Source: Astrothelium macrocarpum (Eukaryota > Ascomycota > Dothideomycetes > Trypetheliales > Trypetheliaceae). From it: DNA of 64,000 nt. The notes beneath the pieces were generated by a model. It was not told the origin of the DNA, searched no databases, and saw only the letters and a program-made list of their open reading frames with translations. This document shows positions 10,854-23,300 of this stretch, piece after piece (positions within the stretch are counted from its first letter, which is position 1; the number at the start of each line of letters is the position of its first letter). The position numbers and the translations under genes were made by a program. Location of the stretch: NCBI GenBank assembly GCA_021030915.1, contig JAGEMR010000022.1:124001-188000 (forward strand), read 5' to 3'.

Positions 10854-11414
10854 AGGAGACCATCTCATATTACTATTTTGAGGCACGAATGCATAGCGAA
10901 GGCGTATGGTTGTAACAATGAATGCCAATAGATAGGATGACTGGGGTGGTATGTACTGCTTAGCAACGGTCGATATCCAGATAGTCGTACCTCCTTATAA
11001 TGCTATTAGCTGGCGATTTCCACATGTCTCAAGGGAAATTCCTTACAACAAGACTTTCCATCAGCAACTTCCTAATCTCGATCTCGCGAATCTGGCTTGT
11101 TTGGTTCTGCCACTTATATGCCGACGGAGTTCCAGGACGGCGAACACTGTATAACGGCATAACTTGCAGCAAAGATGCGCAGAATATAGGCCCATACCCT
11201 GTCTTAGGCGAAGTGTTCGGCAGTGCAAGGACTTCAGCCTTATAACTACTCTTGATGGTTAGGATGTGCCTGCACTAAGGCGTCACTGGGATGAAATGTT
11301 TGCGGTGGAGCGAACCGTACACCCACCGGTGGAACTCGTCATTTTATGAATCAAAGCTACCCTTATAATAATTGTCGTACTGCTCCGTATCCCGAAGATC
11401 TTTCCTGAATGCAT
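10854..11414. other. Downstream intergenic sequence, nothing recognised
   Basis: Between the NPA3 stop and the sulfotransferase relic only short unrelated frames occur on either strand. Confidence 0.4.
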
Positions 11415-11621
11415 TTAACGTGCCGAATATGTTGGGCAATGTACAAGAGCAGCAGTCTCACCTTCATTTGCATGGCGAAATTCCGCATCTGACGGTAGGT
11501 CTACATCCAAGAACTTGCACAGCGGCTCCCACCCTTTCTTTGGATTGAATTCCAGAAGGCGATTGGAAGATGCAACTGGAGTGGCTAATGCATACGTGAG
11601 GAGTATCAAGGCCCAGAGCAA
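11415..11621 (-). pseudogene. Relic of a fungal P-loop sulfotransferase (Sulfotransfer_4-like), C-terminal piece
   Basis: A 68-codon minus-strand frame contains RLLEFNPKKGWEPLCKFLD and then LPSDAEFRHANEG. This is the conserved C-terminal end of a widespread fungal sulfotransferase-like family, where a similar stretch (LLEF...GWEPLCxFL...PFPHVNE) closes the fold. The upstream portion with the P-loop and the central domain is not found on this strand within the next kilobase, and the frame ends soon after the motif. It is therefore best read as a decayed fragment, not an active gene. The downstream 3' part is also divergent. The match is from family memory, without a search. Confidence 0.45.
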
Positions 11622-12311
11622 TATTTGAAAATTAGAACTCTAACGCCTGGCTCAGCAATCACCAACGAGTCTTTATAATTCTGCACAATGGCTTGAAATC
11701 CTTACGTGCTCCGAAATAGAACTGAGACAGGTTTCAGGCCGAGTAGGTATTGAAAGATGAAAATGAACTCTTAGATCATGCCCGCTCCTTTGTGTTCTTT
11801 GTAATAAACATACGATATACTTCGGGAATGAAGCGGCATTGTATTTGAAAACGTGTGGAATCAACGATCGAGGTAACGTTCACTGGTCTCTCGCTCCTGG
11901 TGACTACGGCATCCTTCGCGACGACATTGAAGATTCTGTGTATGACATCGACAGAAGGCCGACCTGCCCAAAGCCCCTCAGAAGACGACTTTGATCAACA
12001 GGAATCCATCTCCAATCATTTTGGCTAAGTGATGCTTTTAAAATGAAGATATATAATTTGAGACCTGCACTGCGCAACTAGTCAACGCAAGAGATAAGTG
12101 GAGAAATGTTTGATACAAAATATGGAGAAGATTTATTCGGTCGCCAGCCACTGACAGACCCTGACCAATCTTTACTTCACGTCTACTTTACGTCACTCTT
12201 TGCTGTATCTCCTTCCCTACTTATACCTAAGAGAGCAGATAAATATATGTGCTTTGTCGTAACTCTATTTCAATTGCTTAGTTGGGTCAACTCAGTCCCA
12301 GAGAGTTCATC

Positions 12312-12968
12312 ATGGATGTGTGTAGCACTGCATCCTGCCTACAAGGTTTTTGATATTAGACAAGTTTTTGAACGAGTATAGATATTTTATGCCTACACGT
12401 ACGGCACTGCAGGATGGCTTGCCCTCCAAGCTATCCCCTCAATCATCGCTCCCAAACTCGTCATGAGCATGAGCTCGCCAGAACTGCAAGAGACAAATGG
12501 TACACTTGTCCCCAGTAAATTAGCACTTCGCCACAAGACCCTGACGAGCTTGGATATCTAGCTCTCGAAAGCTACTTCAGCCGTTGCCTCGGAATGTCCC
12601 AATTGGCTCTTGCAGTTCTCACAATCCTACTCACTGGATCCATCCCACTGACGCCATCGCCACCGTCTGAACTCACCGACGCTCCAGACCCGAAGGCTCC
12701 TTATGTGGTTCCCACGCTGATCGCCACGCTGACCTATCACGCCCTTGCAGCATTCAATTCGTATGCAATGTACAACAAAACGTATGTGTCAAGCTACGCT
12801 GCTGGTGCTGCGGGTAGCGGGATCCTGGCTTTCGTGGCAGTTTGGTGTCTACTCTTTGGGAATGAAAAGGGAAGAATAAGTAAGAGGACAGGAGCGGACA
12901 AGAGAACGAGTGGATGGCCGTTCAAGAATGAGGAAGCGTCGAAACGGAAGGGGAAGAAAGGGTTGTAG
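12312..12968 (+). CDS. Small fungal multi-pass membrane protein, function unknown
   Basis: The recognisable part starts near 12365 with FLNEYRYFYAYTYGTAGW and continues LALQAIPSIIAPKLVMSM up to 12499. An intron of 62 bases (12500-12561, GT...CTAG) joins it in frame to ALESYFSRCLGMSQLALAV and on to the stop at 12968. A shorter 38-base alternative (acceptor at 12537) also keeps frame but is unusually small. The 5' exon is unresolved: an ATG at 12312 is close but out of frame, so a further splice must exist. Segments LALAVLTILLTGSIPLT, PYVVPTLIATLTYHALAAF and AAGSGILAFVAVWCLLFG look membrane-spanning. The C-terminus is Lys/Arg-rich and probably cytosolic. The pattern matches an uncharacterised protein family common in filamentous ascomycetes; no function is known to me. 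Confidence 0.6.
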
Positions 12969-13789
12969 GTGGTATTCGAGATGAAAACGACAAGATGATA
13001 TAGGTGCAAATCATGAGCGTAAAAACGGGTCTAAAAGACAGCATTTCAAGCATATGAGTTCGTCTTCGGGTCTTTCCTGAGCGGAAGGAATTGTGTGTCT
13101 CGTATACAGGGCACGCCAAAGATATAAATGTTGCTCTACCATGTCGAAGTGGACCACGCGGCAGATCTTAGCTCTTCGTGTGCTGTCGCTGTTTGACGAA
13201 TGGTCACTGGCGAAGAGGTATGACTAGCCATACAGAGTAGACTGCAAGCTGATTAGGTAGATAGACAGGACGAACTCGGGCCTACCATTGCGAACTGCAC
13301 TCATTTGGCGTCTTCACCTTGTCGTTACAGTAAAAGAACTCCAAAAAATGGACATGTTCTGACCCCAGGATCGTTCGAAGCGAGAAGGATAAGGATGCAC
13401 AAGAGCTGATTTAGTTTCGATCATCACATAGCTTTACACAAATATTCCCGATCAAGCGAATTAATGGTTTCTTGCATTCTCTTAGTTCGCGTCGCATCGC
13501 ATTCTAAACTAGTCGCAAAGCACACTAATCTACATTACGCATTCAGTCTATCATCAATGCCTCATCAACCTCATTCGCCCCCAGGCCATTTCTTTCCACG
13601 AAACCAATTCCTTCATTCGTTGAGCCCATCGATTATCCACCAAACCCCAAAATGTACACATCTACCAACCCCTGGCCCTCCCAACTCCCATTTAAAAATC
13701 CTTTCAACCCACACACCCAACACCCCGCCCTATCAAGCACGCGCCCCTCGCCATGGCTCCCTCCTCGCCACAACCCCGACCCCAGCAAC
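12969..13789. other. Intergenic region, nothing recognised
   Basis: Lies between the 3' ends of the convergent membrane-protein and PHD-finger genes. The right part (about 13560-13790) is C-rich and forms open shadow frames, but none has family features. Confidence 0.4.
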
Positions 13790-16512
13790 CTAACCCCCCC
13801 TCCCCTGCTCCTCCGGCACCCTCTTCACAGGAGGCGTGAGATCGACCTCGCGCCTCCCCGGCTCCAGCGCCGGCGCCGGCGGCAACCCCAGTCCGCGCGG
13901 CCCACGCACGACCTCCGACGCAGCGGGATCGTGCTTCGCGGGCGGCGGCACAGCGGGCGGGAAGATGCCCGCGGCGCCGTGCTGCGCAAAGTGCTGGGGC
14001 GGGGTGTACGCTTGCGGCGGCGAGGAGTGCTTGGTGGGGGAGGAGGCGAAGGGCGGGGAGTGGTGGCGCGGGGTCGGGGTGAAGGTGGCCGGGGCGGCGA
14101 AGGGGGAGGTGGTGTAGAGTTGGGGTTGGGTCGGGGAGGAGTGGGGCGCGGGCTGTTTGGTTGGCGAGGCGGCGTGGGCGGAGGGCGAGCGTTGGTGGAG
14201 GAGGGAGGTGGGGTTGAAGGGGTCGTGGATGAGGCCTGACGAGGGCGGGCGGGGTGCGGTGCCGTTGAGGGTGTGGGAGGGGGTGTGGTGGTTGAGGCCG
14301 TTGGTGAAGCCGTTGGTGAGTCGGTTGGGGGGTGGTGAGGTGGGGTTGATGCCGTTGGAGATTGCGAGACCCATGGCTTGTGAGGAGGATGATGGTCGCG
14401 CGGGTGAGTCTGGTGGGTGACCGTTCCATGTGGGTTGGTAGAGGTTGGGGATGCCGTTCGGGCGGTACATGCCTGGAGGTGCGGCTCCTTGGCCATGTGG
14501 AGACAGACTGGGGCCGCTCTTAACGCTGGCTGGAGGGCTGACATGGTTTGCATAAATCTCCGGCCGACGTGGAGGAGAAATCTCAACGGTTTCAAGTTTC
14601 CGTGAGATTGATGGTCCTTCGGGTTTGATGCCGTTGACCGTATCGCCATTCTGCTCGACTAGCTTGGAACTCCTCTCGCTTCTCGGTGAATTTGAGAGGC
14701 GAATTTTCAAGGAAGGCGTCTTTGGCGTCTTGGCTTCCTCGTCACGACGTTTGCAATCAGCACAGATGAAATGGAAGTCGTCCCGCTCGGCATCTCCAAC
14801 TGCGATACCGTGGCATTTGCTATGCTGCCAGACGTTGCATTTGTCACAAGCAATACTGTGTGATCCATCATCCTGCTATTTATTAGTCTGAATGCTGCCA
14901 AACGGAACAAGGAGACATGCCAGGTTCTCGCCGTGCATTCCACAAACAGCACAGTCAAACACCCAATCAGCTTCCTGCGCAAGCTTCTCGAGCTCCTTTT
15001 GGCGTTTTTCCATTTCAGCTTTGAGGTGCCGTTCTGAAATTCTGGAATCACCAGTCTCGATCTTTTTGCTATCTTCCTCAAGTTTAGCCAACTCCTCTTC
15101 ATGCAGAATGCGCTTCACTTCGCGCTCTTTGAGACGTTGTTCCCGCGTCATCATACGAGATTCACGAGCCTATCAACCGTTAATCAGAAGACCGAATAAA
15201 TTTCCTATTTCACTTACAGCTTCCATCTTGTGCTGCTTTTCCTGCTCGCTGCGAGCCATGGCAAGGTCTGCCTGACGCTTGCGTTCTAGTGAAGCAGCTT
15301 CCTCTTCTTGCTTTTGCTTTTCCTGCTTATCTGCAAGTCTACTCGACCGCTTTGCAGTAGCGAGCTTTTGTAGATTCTCCAGATCCCTTTGCTTCTTGGC
15401 AGCTTTGCGTGCTTGCGCCTCTGCTCTTTGTTCGATGATTGGTAGTACCTTTGTAGAAAGGACTTTGTATAATTGGCGTTCAGCAGGATTCCTACTTCGG
15501 CGAAACTCTTCCAAGACGTCTTGATAGTCTTCCAGCGTTATAGCGATGCATTCCCATTTTTGGCCACCAAACCCATCGTCTACTGGTGCAGATTCTGGCT
15601 CTGGCTCTGGCTCGGGTTCAGGCACAATGATGGATTCATCTTCCTCATCTTCTGTGTCAAGCACAGTGCGTGAGATTTTTCTCCGCTTGTTTGACCGTGT
15701 GGCTTTTGTATGCTTGGGCTTTGCTTTGCCTTTGAACTTTCCTTTGATAGGAGTTGGGGGAAGGGGGGCGTCTGTTCGACGATAGAGACGATCGTCATCT
15801 AGTATAAAGTAGGCGCGATCTTCACCATCCCAGCCTTGCGGTTCCATCCGCTATCGAATACATTAGTCTTTTTTTCTTCAGTCTTCAGCCATGTCACGTA
15901 CCCAAGACGCTTGCTGGTAATCGCGCTCAGTCATGCGCTCCCTGATGCGGTCCGGGTTTGTGAATGTCCATGTGGATAATTGATGTAGTACTCGTATCTT
16001 AGTAAACACATCGAAGTTGTCAAACTTGTTGGGTATCTCGTCTTCTCCAAAAGGATTGCGATGCGGGGCTTTCGCTAGGTATTGACGGCGCGTGTATTCG
16101 TCGAATATTTCGGGACTAAAGTGTAAGTAAGATGCATCACCAAGACAAGCAAGAAAACTCACGTCAAGCCTCTATGAGAGGATACAAATTTGAGTAGGGT
16201 GAGTCCAAGGCCGGACAGTCTCTCGGATGCTGTTGGTTTCATGCATTCCTGCTCGAGTTCCTAGAAGGAACTTAGCCTTAACCCTCACAAATTTGCGCGA
16301 AAGATATTCTAGATTTCAGTTGCGACAGTACATACGTCAATGTCGAGGTCGTCGTCTACTTTGACTGCTTTTCCAAAAAGATAGAGATATTGCATCAGGC
16401 TAGCGAATTCCCACATGTTCCGAAGGCGTCGCAACGCATCGGGGATAGGTTCGGATGGATGAGAAGTAGTCTCTATATCCATCTCTTGAATTTTCCTCTT
16501 GCGGCCAGGCAT
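13790..16512 (-). CDS. PHD-finger chromatin-associated protein
   Basis: Six exons fit with continuous frame: 16512 to about 16328 (start MPGRKRKIQEMD), 16260-16163, 16115-15902, 15850-15218, 15169-14921 and 14872-13790. The N-terminal third is helical (LRNMWEFASLMQYLYLFGK; LTLLKFVSSHRGLTPEIFDE) and resembles the DDT/WHIM-like front end of Cecr2/ISWI-partner proteins. A segment with WDGEDRAYFILDDDRLYRR follows, then a long charged coiled coil. A single PHD finger comes next: CAVC, then HSIACDKCNVWQHSKCHGI and FHFICADC, a C4HC3 zinc pattern. The last 300 residues are Pro/Ser/Asn-rich and probably disordered. The likely role is reading histone tails in a nuclear remodelling complex; the partner is unknown. 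The intron splitting the PHD finger appears to use a GC-AG pair. Divergent from CCH1. Confidence 0.85.
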
Positions 16513-16698
16513 CTTGGCTGCAAGACCGGGGTTTGACGCGCCGAGTCCAGGTAGGAAGCGTGGAAGGAGGTTTGATTTCCAGGGGAAGGCAGGGGCAGGC
16601 AACGCGCGGAAGAGATATATGAAAGGCAGAACGCGACCGCGACGTGTTGGAGCAAGTTCCTGTCAGGGCGATGCTCAGTCGGTTGCCAGTCAAGTCGC

Positions 16699-16730
<32 letters not shown>

Positions 16731-17334
16731 GGTAACAAAGTCAGGTGCGAGTAGTGAAGTCTAGTTGGCGCGTTTCTTTGCACAGCACGGAAGCCGGAGA
16801 ATATCGGTCCGAACCGAAAGGGCAATGGTCCCTAGGCGCCTAGGGATGCGTGGGATGCTAGGCAATGCCACTTAGTCGAGCCGTTGCGTGTCGTGGCGTG
16901 TGGCGCAGGTCAAAGACACTTCTCCCATCTGCACGGGAAAGTTTCGATTGTCTCTGCGGATAAGAATAGCTCATCTTGCGGCCCTGCAGCACCTGGTATT
17001 CGTCACTCTTCCCCCCGGTACATCACCATCCCTTTACAACTACCTGAAAACCCTTTTACCTGGGCTCAGCTATCATCAATTGCCCATTCCACCAACGCGC
17101 TTCGTTTCCAGCCCATCCCTGTGCCTCTTCGGATCCCCAGCATTCATCTGACAGGCCCCGTCTCATCTTGTTCATCCTCAATTGCAAAGTCCTGGAAACG
17201 AGACTACCTTCGCCATTGACGGACAGAACGAGCACCTGATCAGGCGACTCGCTTTCCATCTCAATCAATGATCCATCATCTACAAATGACGCTTCAGCGG
17301 TAGTGAAGGCCGTCTCGCGCGTCGTAGCACCGCG
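16513..17334. promoter_or_regulatory. Divergent upstream region of PHD gene and CCH1
   Basis: 822 bases between two start codons on opposite strands. It contains the AGC microsatellite listed separately and a C/T-rich stretch just before the channel start. Core promoter elements are not obvious. Confidence 0.45.
16700..16729. repeat. (AGC)10 trinucleotide microsatellite
   Basis: Ten perfect AGC units lie about 190 bases upstream of the PHD-gene start codon, in its probable 5' UTR or promoter. Read on the minus strand they would encode poly-Ala in an unrelated frame, so coding use is unlikely. Confidence 0.95.
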
Positions 17335-20300
17335 ATGGCCTCGGATGAGCCTGAACATGGAAGAACACGATCCACATCCCAGGCAATACCTCTACAGACC
17401 CTCAATCGACCCCCCGACCTTCCACCTGAAGATGAAGAGGATCTCCAATCCCGACCTCGAAGTTTTAGCGAAAGGGGGAGGAACATACTCAGGTACAGCC
17501 CCTCTTTGGCTTCGAGAGGTTTTGGCAAGAGATATGCTCCGATTGCGGAAAGTTCGGCTAGTCCTACACGAGCGGGCGCAGAATCCCAGCGATTGAATAT
17601 CACCACTGCTTCGACCGGCAAGCGCCCACATCATGAAGAGGAGGACTCTGGCTTCACGCCCATTGAAGATGCTGGTGGCTTTCAGGATGCCATCGGCTTT
17701 GCTGGCCTTAGCTTTCAGGGAGAGACGTCAAGCCATGCCGAAAGCTCTAGGACACAGGAACGCTCCTGGACTCCGGACAGAGGTTGGACCCCTTCTCCGA
17801 ATCCAGACACACCACCTAGCCATGATGAGAATCAGGATCCACTATCTCCAGAGTATGCAGACACAACACCATTGACCGATAATCGAAATGTCCAGCCGAT
17901 GAGCGGTAGGACACCATCAACACCAAGTGGGCAGCGGCACGACAGAAATAGCTTCCAAAGTATTCAATTTCTTACTCCTGAAGGGAATGCTCGAAGCTCC
18001 CGTCTTGGCGATGACTTGCATCATGCCGAAGCTGGTCTCAACATACCGAGTCCATCGAGCTCTCGAAAGCGATCTTTGTCGCCTTCGAGTATCGAATCGC
18101 CCCTGCAACGAGCCGGAACCATGGTCAGAAAAATGTCACAGCGTGTCGTCAATCTTGGCAATGAGCCGGAAGTTGTCCAGCACCACATCCGTCGCAAGTC
18201 ATCAGTGAAACCTATCCATTTCGAACCTCCTGGACTACCATCAGGGGATCACTTGGTGGACGGAAGTTCGAGTCGACCACCCTCGAGTGAAAAGCAGCCA
18301 ACTCCCATCCATACCCCGCTTGAGGTCCCACCAGTTCCACAACGACCCCGACCTGAAGAAAATCCTTTACGAGGAAGATCTCTGGGTATCTTTCCCCCCA
18401 ATAGTCCGGTTCGCTTGAGACTGTTTGATTTGTTGGTCCATCCACTCACAGAGCCATTTATTTTGGTTCTCATCGTTATCCAAACTATCCTTCTAGCCGT
18501 CGATTCCGCCCACGTAGCCCCAGATCAAGCTCAACGCTGGGGTGGCCGTTGGATTGATTATTGCCTTCTCGTCTTGTTCTCCATCTATACCGTTGAAATC
18601 ATTGTGCGGGTAATAGTGTCTGGTTTCATTTTGAATCCAACGGAATATAGCACTATCAATCGCGAAATCGGACTCCGTCAAGCCGTGTTTGACAAAGCTC
18701 AAAGTCTGTTTGCCTTGAGTCGTAAGCCCTCGTTTAGACATGACGCACATCGTTCTGATGAGGTTCAACAATCAATCATTCGGAAATTCACCACTGGTCC
18801 CAATTTTTCTCCTGATCAACCTGGGGATTATCGACAAAAACAGCGCTTTAGACTTGCTCATCGTGCTTTCATGCGGCATTCGTTCAATCGTCTGGATTTT
18901 CTGGCCGTTGTTTCTTTCTGGATCAGTTTTGTCCTTGATATTTTTCAGGTGGAATGGAACGACCACTTTTATCTCTTTCGGATGCTTGCATGTTTGCGCA
19001 TACTGAGGCTTCTCGGATTGACCAGTGGCACATCAGTTATTTTACGGAGTCTGAAGCGGGCCGCGCCTACACTTCTCAATGTCGCCTTTCTCATCAGCTT
19101 CTTCTGGCTCCTGTTTGCAATCGTTGGCGTCCAAAGTTTCAAGTCTAGTTTACGGCGCACTTGCACCTGGATAGGCCCTGAAGGGTCAAATCAGCAAAAC
19201 TACACTCAGAACCAAACTGGCAATTTCCAGTTCTGTGGTGGTTGGCTTGATAACAACTCGAACCCACAACCCTGGCTCACTGCTGATGGTAATCCTGGTG
19301 TTGACACGGCGAAAGGGTTCTTCTGTCCAGTGGGCTCAGTATGCGTTGAGGGCGGCAATCCGTATAATGGGACGGTAAGCTTCGACAACATCTTTCAATC
19401 TCTGGAACTGGTCTTCGTTATCATGTCCGCAAATACCTTTACAGATCTGCTGTACTATCTAACAGAGTCTGATTATCTCATTGCTGCCCTATTCTTCGCC
19501 TTTGGTATCGTCATAATGAGTCTGTGGCTTATCAACTTGTTGATTGCCGTCATCACATCTTCTTTCCAGGTCATCCGAGAAGAGAGCAAGACCAGTGCGT
19601 TTACAGCTGAAGAGCGAAATGACATTCTCGAGCCTGAGGAGCATCCACTTAAACGAACCAGTCCGCTGAAGAAGCTCTATAAGAAATCGAATCCCTTTTG
19701 GATAGCTGTGATCGTTTACGGTTTAATTTGCCAATGTCTGCGAACAGCCTATATGAGCCATCGTAAGGAAAAGTTTGTTGACTATTCGGAGACGATCGTA
19801 ACAATCGTGCTTCTTGTCGAAATCATCATTCGTCTGGCAGTGGGCTGGCGAAACTTCTTCTACAAACCGCGTAACGTGGTGGACTTTTTCCTGGCGATAA
19901 TTACAACCATCATTCAGATCCCGCAAATCCATAATTCCGGTCAGGCATATGCATGGCTCACCTTGTTCCAGATTCTGCGAATCTATCGTGTGGTCTTGGC
20001 TGTGCCAATCACGCGAGAATTAATCGTATGTAACCCACCTCTCTTCGTCCATGCTCGTTACTAACATTGAATTCAGATGATCGTTCTCCGCCACGTGTCC
20101 GGTCTTGCTAATTTGATTCTCTTCGTGTTTCTTCTAACCTTTTTGGTTTCGATATTTGCTGTGCAAATGTTTCGCAATCAAATTCCTTCCCAAGACCCCT
20201 TTGGTAACACTATTGAAATTACATTCTCTACCATTTACAATTCTTTTCTGGGAATGTATCAGATTCTCTCCACAGAGAATTGGACTATTATATTGTACAA

Positions 20301-23300
20301 TGCCACGACTTATGAATATATGTACAAAACGGCATGGATGGCTGCAGCTTTCTTCATTTTGTGGTTCATCCTTGCAAACTGTATGTCATTGGAGTCTCCA
20401 TTTTAGTTCGCGGCTAATTCATCTCTAGTCATTGTATTGAACATGTTTATTGCTGTCATTCAAGAGAATTTTGATGTCTCGGAAGATGAAAAGCGCATGC
20501 AGCAGGTCCGAGCTTTCCTACAACACAAAGAGCTTGGAGGCTCTTCACATGGGTAAGTTGAAAAAGATCCTTAGCCAGACCATGACTGATGGAACCAGCA
20601 ATCTATCCCTCTCTAGCATCTTCAAACTCGGTCAATTTAGGCGGCAAGATCCACTGGATTTTGGTTCTGCGGCAACAGAAATGCTACTGAGAGATGCAGT
20701 TGTTCGGGACTTCCTTGACGATCAAATTTCTAGCTCTCCGAATCCAGACGACGTTGATGGAACGGGAGGATCCGACAGCAAGCAATCCAAAACAGTGCAC
20801 ACAGGTCCTCTGAATACCGTTATCAATTCTGTTGTCGGATATTTCACTGATACCGAACCGAATCCCTTTTACTCTCGACTGCAGCTTTCCCGGGCTTACC
20901 AAGAGCTGGATACCCGTCAAATGGTCAAGGAAGTCGTAACGGCATCTGAACATCGAAAGCGCGCACAGAGAGACTACCTTGCCAAACACAAAAGCTACAA
21001 TGTTTCCCTATACTTGTTTCGTCCAGACAATCCAATTCGGAAAGCCTGCCAACGTCTTGTCGGTCCGGGACGCGGAGAGCGGATCGAAGGCGTAGATCCG
21101 TCTATTCCCTTGTGGTACGCCTTTTCGGCGTTTATTTATGCCGCCATCGTTGCCATGGTTGTACTTGCTTGTGTTACCACACCCCTCTATCAACGACAAT
21201 ATTTCATGGATCACAAATTTAGTGTCAAGAACTGGTTTGTGTTTTCAGACATGGGGTTCGCTGCGCTTTTCACGGTCGAGGCCATTGTCAAAGTCATCGC
21301 TGATGGCTTTTTCTTTACGCCAAACGCCTACTTTCGAAGCTCCTGGGGCTTCATCGACGGTATCGTGCTGGTTACCCTGTGGATCAACGTGATAACATCG
21401 CTGCGGAATGATGGTGCCGTTTCACGCGCTGTTGGTGCTTTCAAAGCACTCAGAGCTTTGAGGTTACTAAACGTCAGTGACAGTGCAAGGGATACATTTC
21501 ACTCTGTCATCGTTCTTGGAGGGTGGAAGGTCATTTCCGCTGCATTCGTCTCTCTGAGCTTGTTGATTCCATTCGCCATATACGGATTGAACCTATTCAA
21601 TGGGAAGATGATGAAATGCAACGACACCAACCTCAACATTGGTAATCTTACGGATTGCACTGGCGAGTATCTCAGCTCACCTTACGGTTGGAACGTGCTG
21701 GCACCACGGACAGTATCAAATCCGTACTATGACTTTGACACTTTTGGAGGTTCTCTCTTCATCTTGTTCCAGATTGTCTCCCAAGAGGGTTGGATAGACG
21801 TAATGTGGAGCGCCGAGTCAATAACGGGATACTTCCAACAACCACAGCCATATTCTACCCAGGGAAACGCCGTGTTCTTTGTTATCTTCAACTTGCTTGG
21901 TGCCGTCTTCGTGTTGACCCTGTTCGTGTCTGTCTTCATGCGCAATTACACTGAACAGACAGGTGTTGCCTTCTTGACCACCGAACAAAGGTCTTGGCTG
22001 GAACTACGAAAACTCCTACGGCAGGTGTCTCCTTCGAAACGACCTTCGTCCTCGAAACAAAGAGAGACGTGGGAAGAATGGTGCTATCGACGAGCGATCA
22101 CAAAAAGCGGCAGATGGCAGCAATCAATCACAATCATACTCATTGTTCACCTAATTCTCCTGTGCTTGGAATTCTATCCATCTCCTGTGTGGTGGAATTA
22201 CCTTAGAGACTCCATATTCTTCGTCTTTACACTTATCTACATGTGTAATCTGGCCATCCGAATTATCGGTTTGACATGGTTTCGATTTCGAAAATCATCC
22301 TGGGACGTGTATGCTCTCTTCATCGTCATCGTCGCCTTCATCTTCTCTATCGTCACATTCGCCACAAAATACAACAATCGGACTGCTGAACAAATCCATA
22401 AACTGGCACTTGTAGGGATTGCTCTGCTACTGATTCCACGGAACAACCAGCTGGATCAGCTCTTCAAGACCGCTGCAGCATCTCTTGGATCCATCGCAAA
22501 TCTCATGGCTACGTGGTTCGTACTCTTCCTGGTCTTTGCCATTGCGCTCACCCAGACATTTGGCTTGACCCGGTTTGGTTCTCAGGAAACGGTCAATCTC
22601 AACTTACGTGATGTGCCCAAGGCTCTGATTCTGTTGTTTCGGACGAGTATGGGAGAAGGCTGGAATCAGATCATGGAAGATTTTGCGACAATAAGACCAC
22701 CTCTTTGTGTCGAAGACGCGACGTTTATCGATGGCGACTGCGGCAGCCCTAACTGGGCAAGAGCACTGTTCATCCTCTGGAATATTCTGAGCATGTATCT
22801 CTTCGTCAATCTGTTTATTTCGCTCATCTACGAAAGCTTTTCGTACGTCTACCAACGGAGCAGCGGTTTGTCAGTCATCTCAAGAGAAGAAATCCGGCGC
22901 TTCAAGCAGGCATGGGCAGAGTTCGATCCGAGCGGAAGCGGCTACATTTCCAAAGAAGCGTTTCCGCGATTCTTGGGAGTAAGTGCAGAGAATAAACTCT
23001 AATTCTACATGCACTAATGATGCTAATAATACGGATAGGAACTCTCCGGTATCTTTGAGATGCGCATCTATGACGGCGACTTTACCGTTAGACAACTTGT
23101 CGAAGACTGCAAAATCCAGCATCGCGAGTCGGCCCTGCCTCTCGACGGAGGTCCTGGCCCTCGTGTAGAAATTGACATGCAGAAACTGCGCGAACGACTA
23201 AAACGACTTCCTGTCGAGGAAATTCGACGCCGACGCAAGCGAATGAATATTTTCTATGAAGAAGTACTTGTATCTGCTGACCCTGACAGAGGAATTAGTT

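Noticed and set aside
13704..14429. Long minus-strand frame (241 codons), with a 274-codon frame at 13825-14649 and a plus-strand 195-codon frame at 13652-14239
   Set aside because: These are shadows in GC-rich sequence over the disordered C-terminal exon of the PHD gene. Their composition is almost only Pro/Arg/Thr/His or Gly/Arg, and the PHD-gene frame continues through the same bases.
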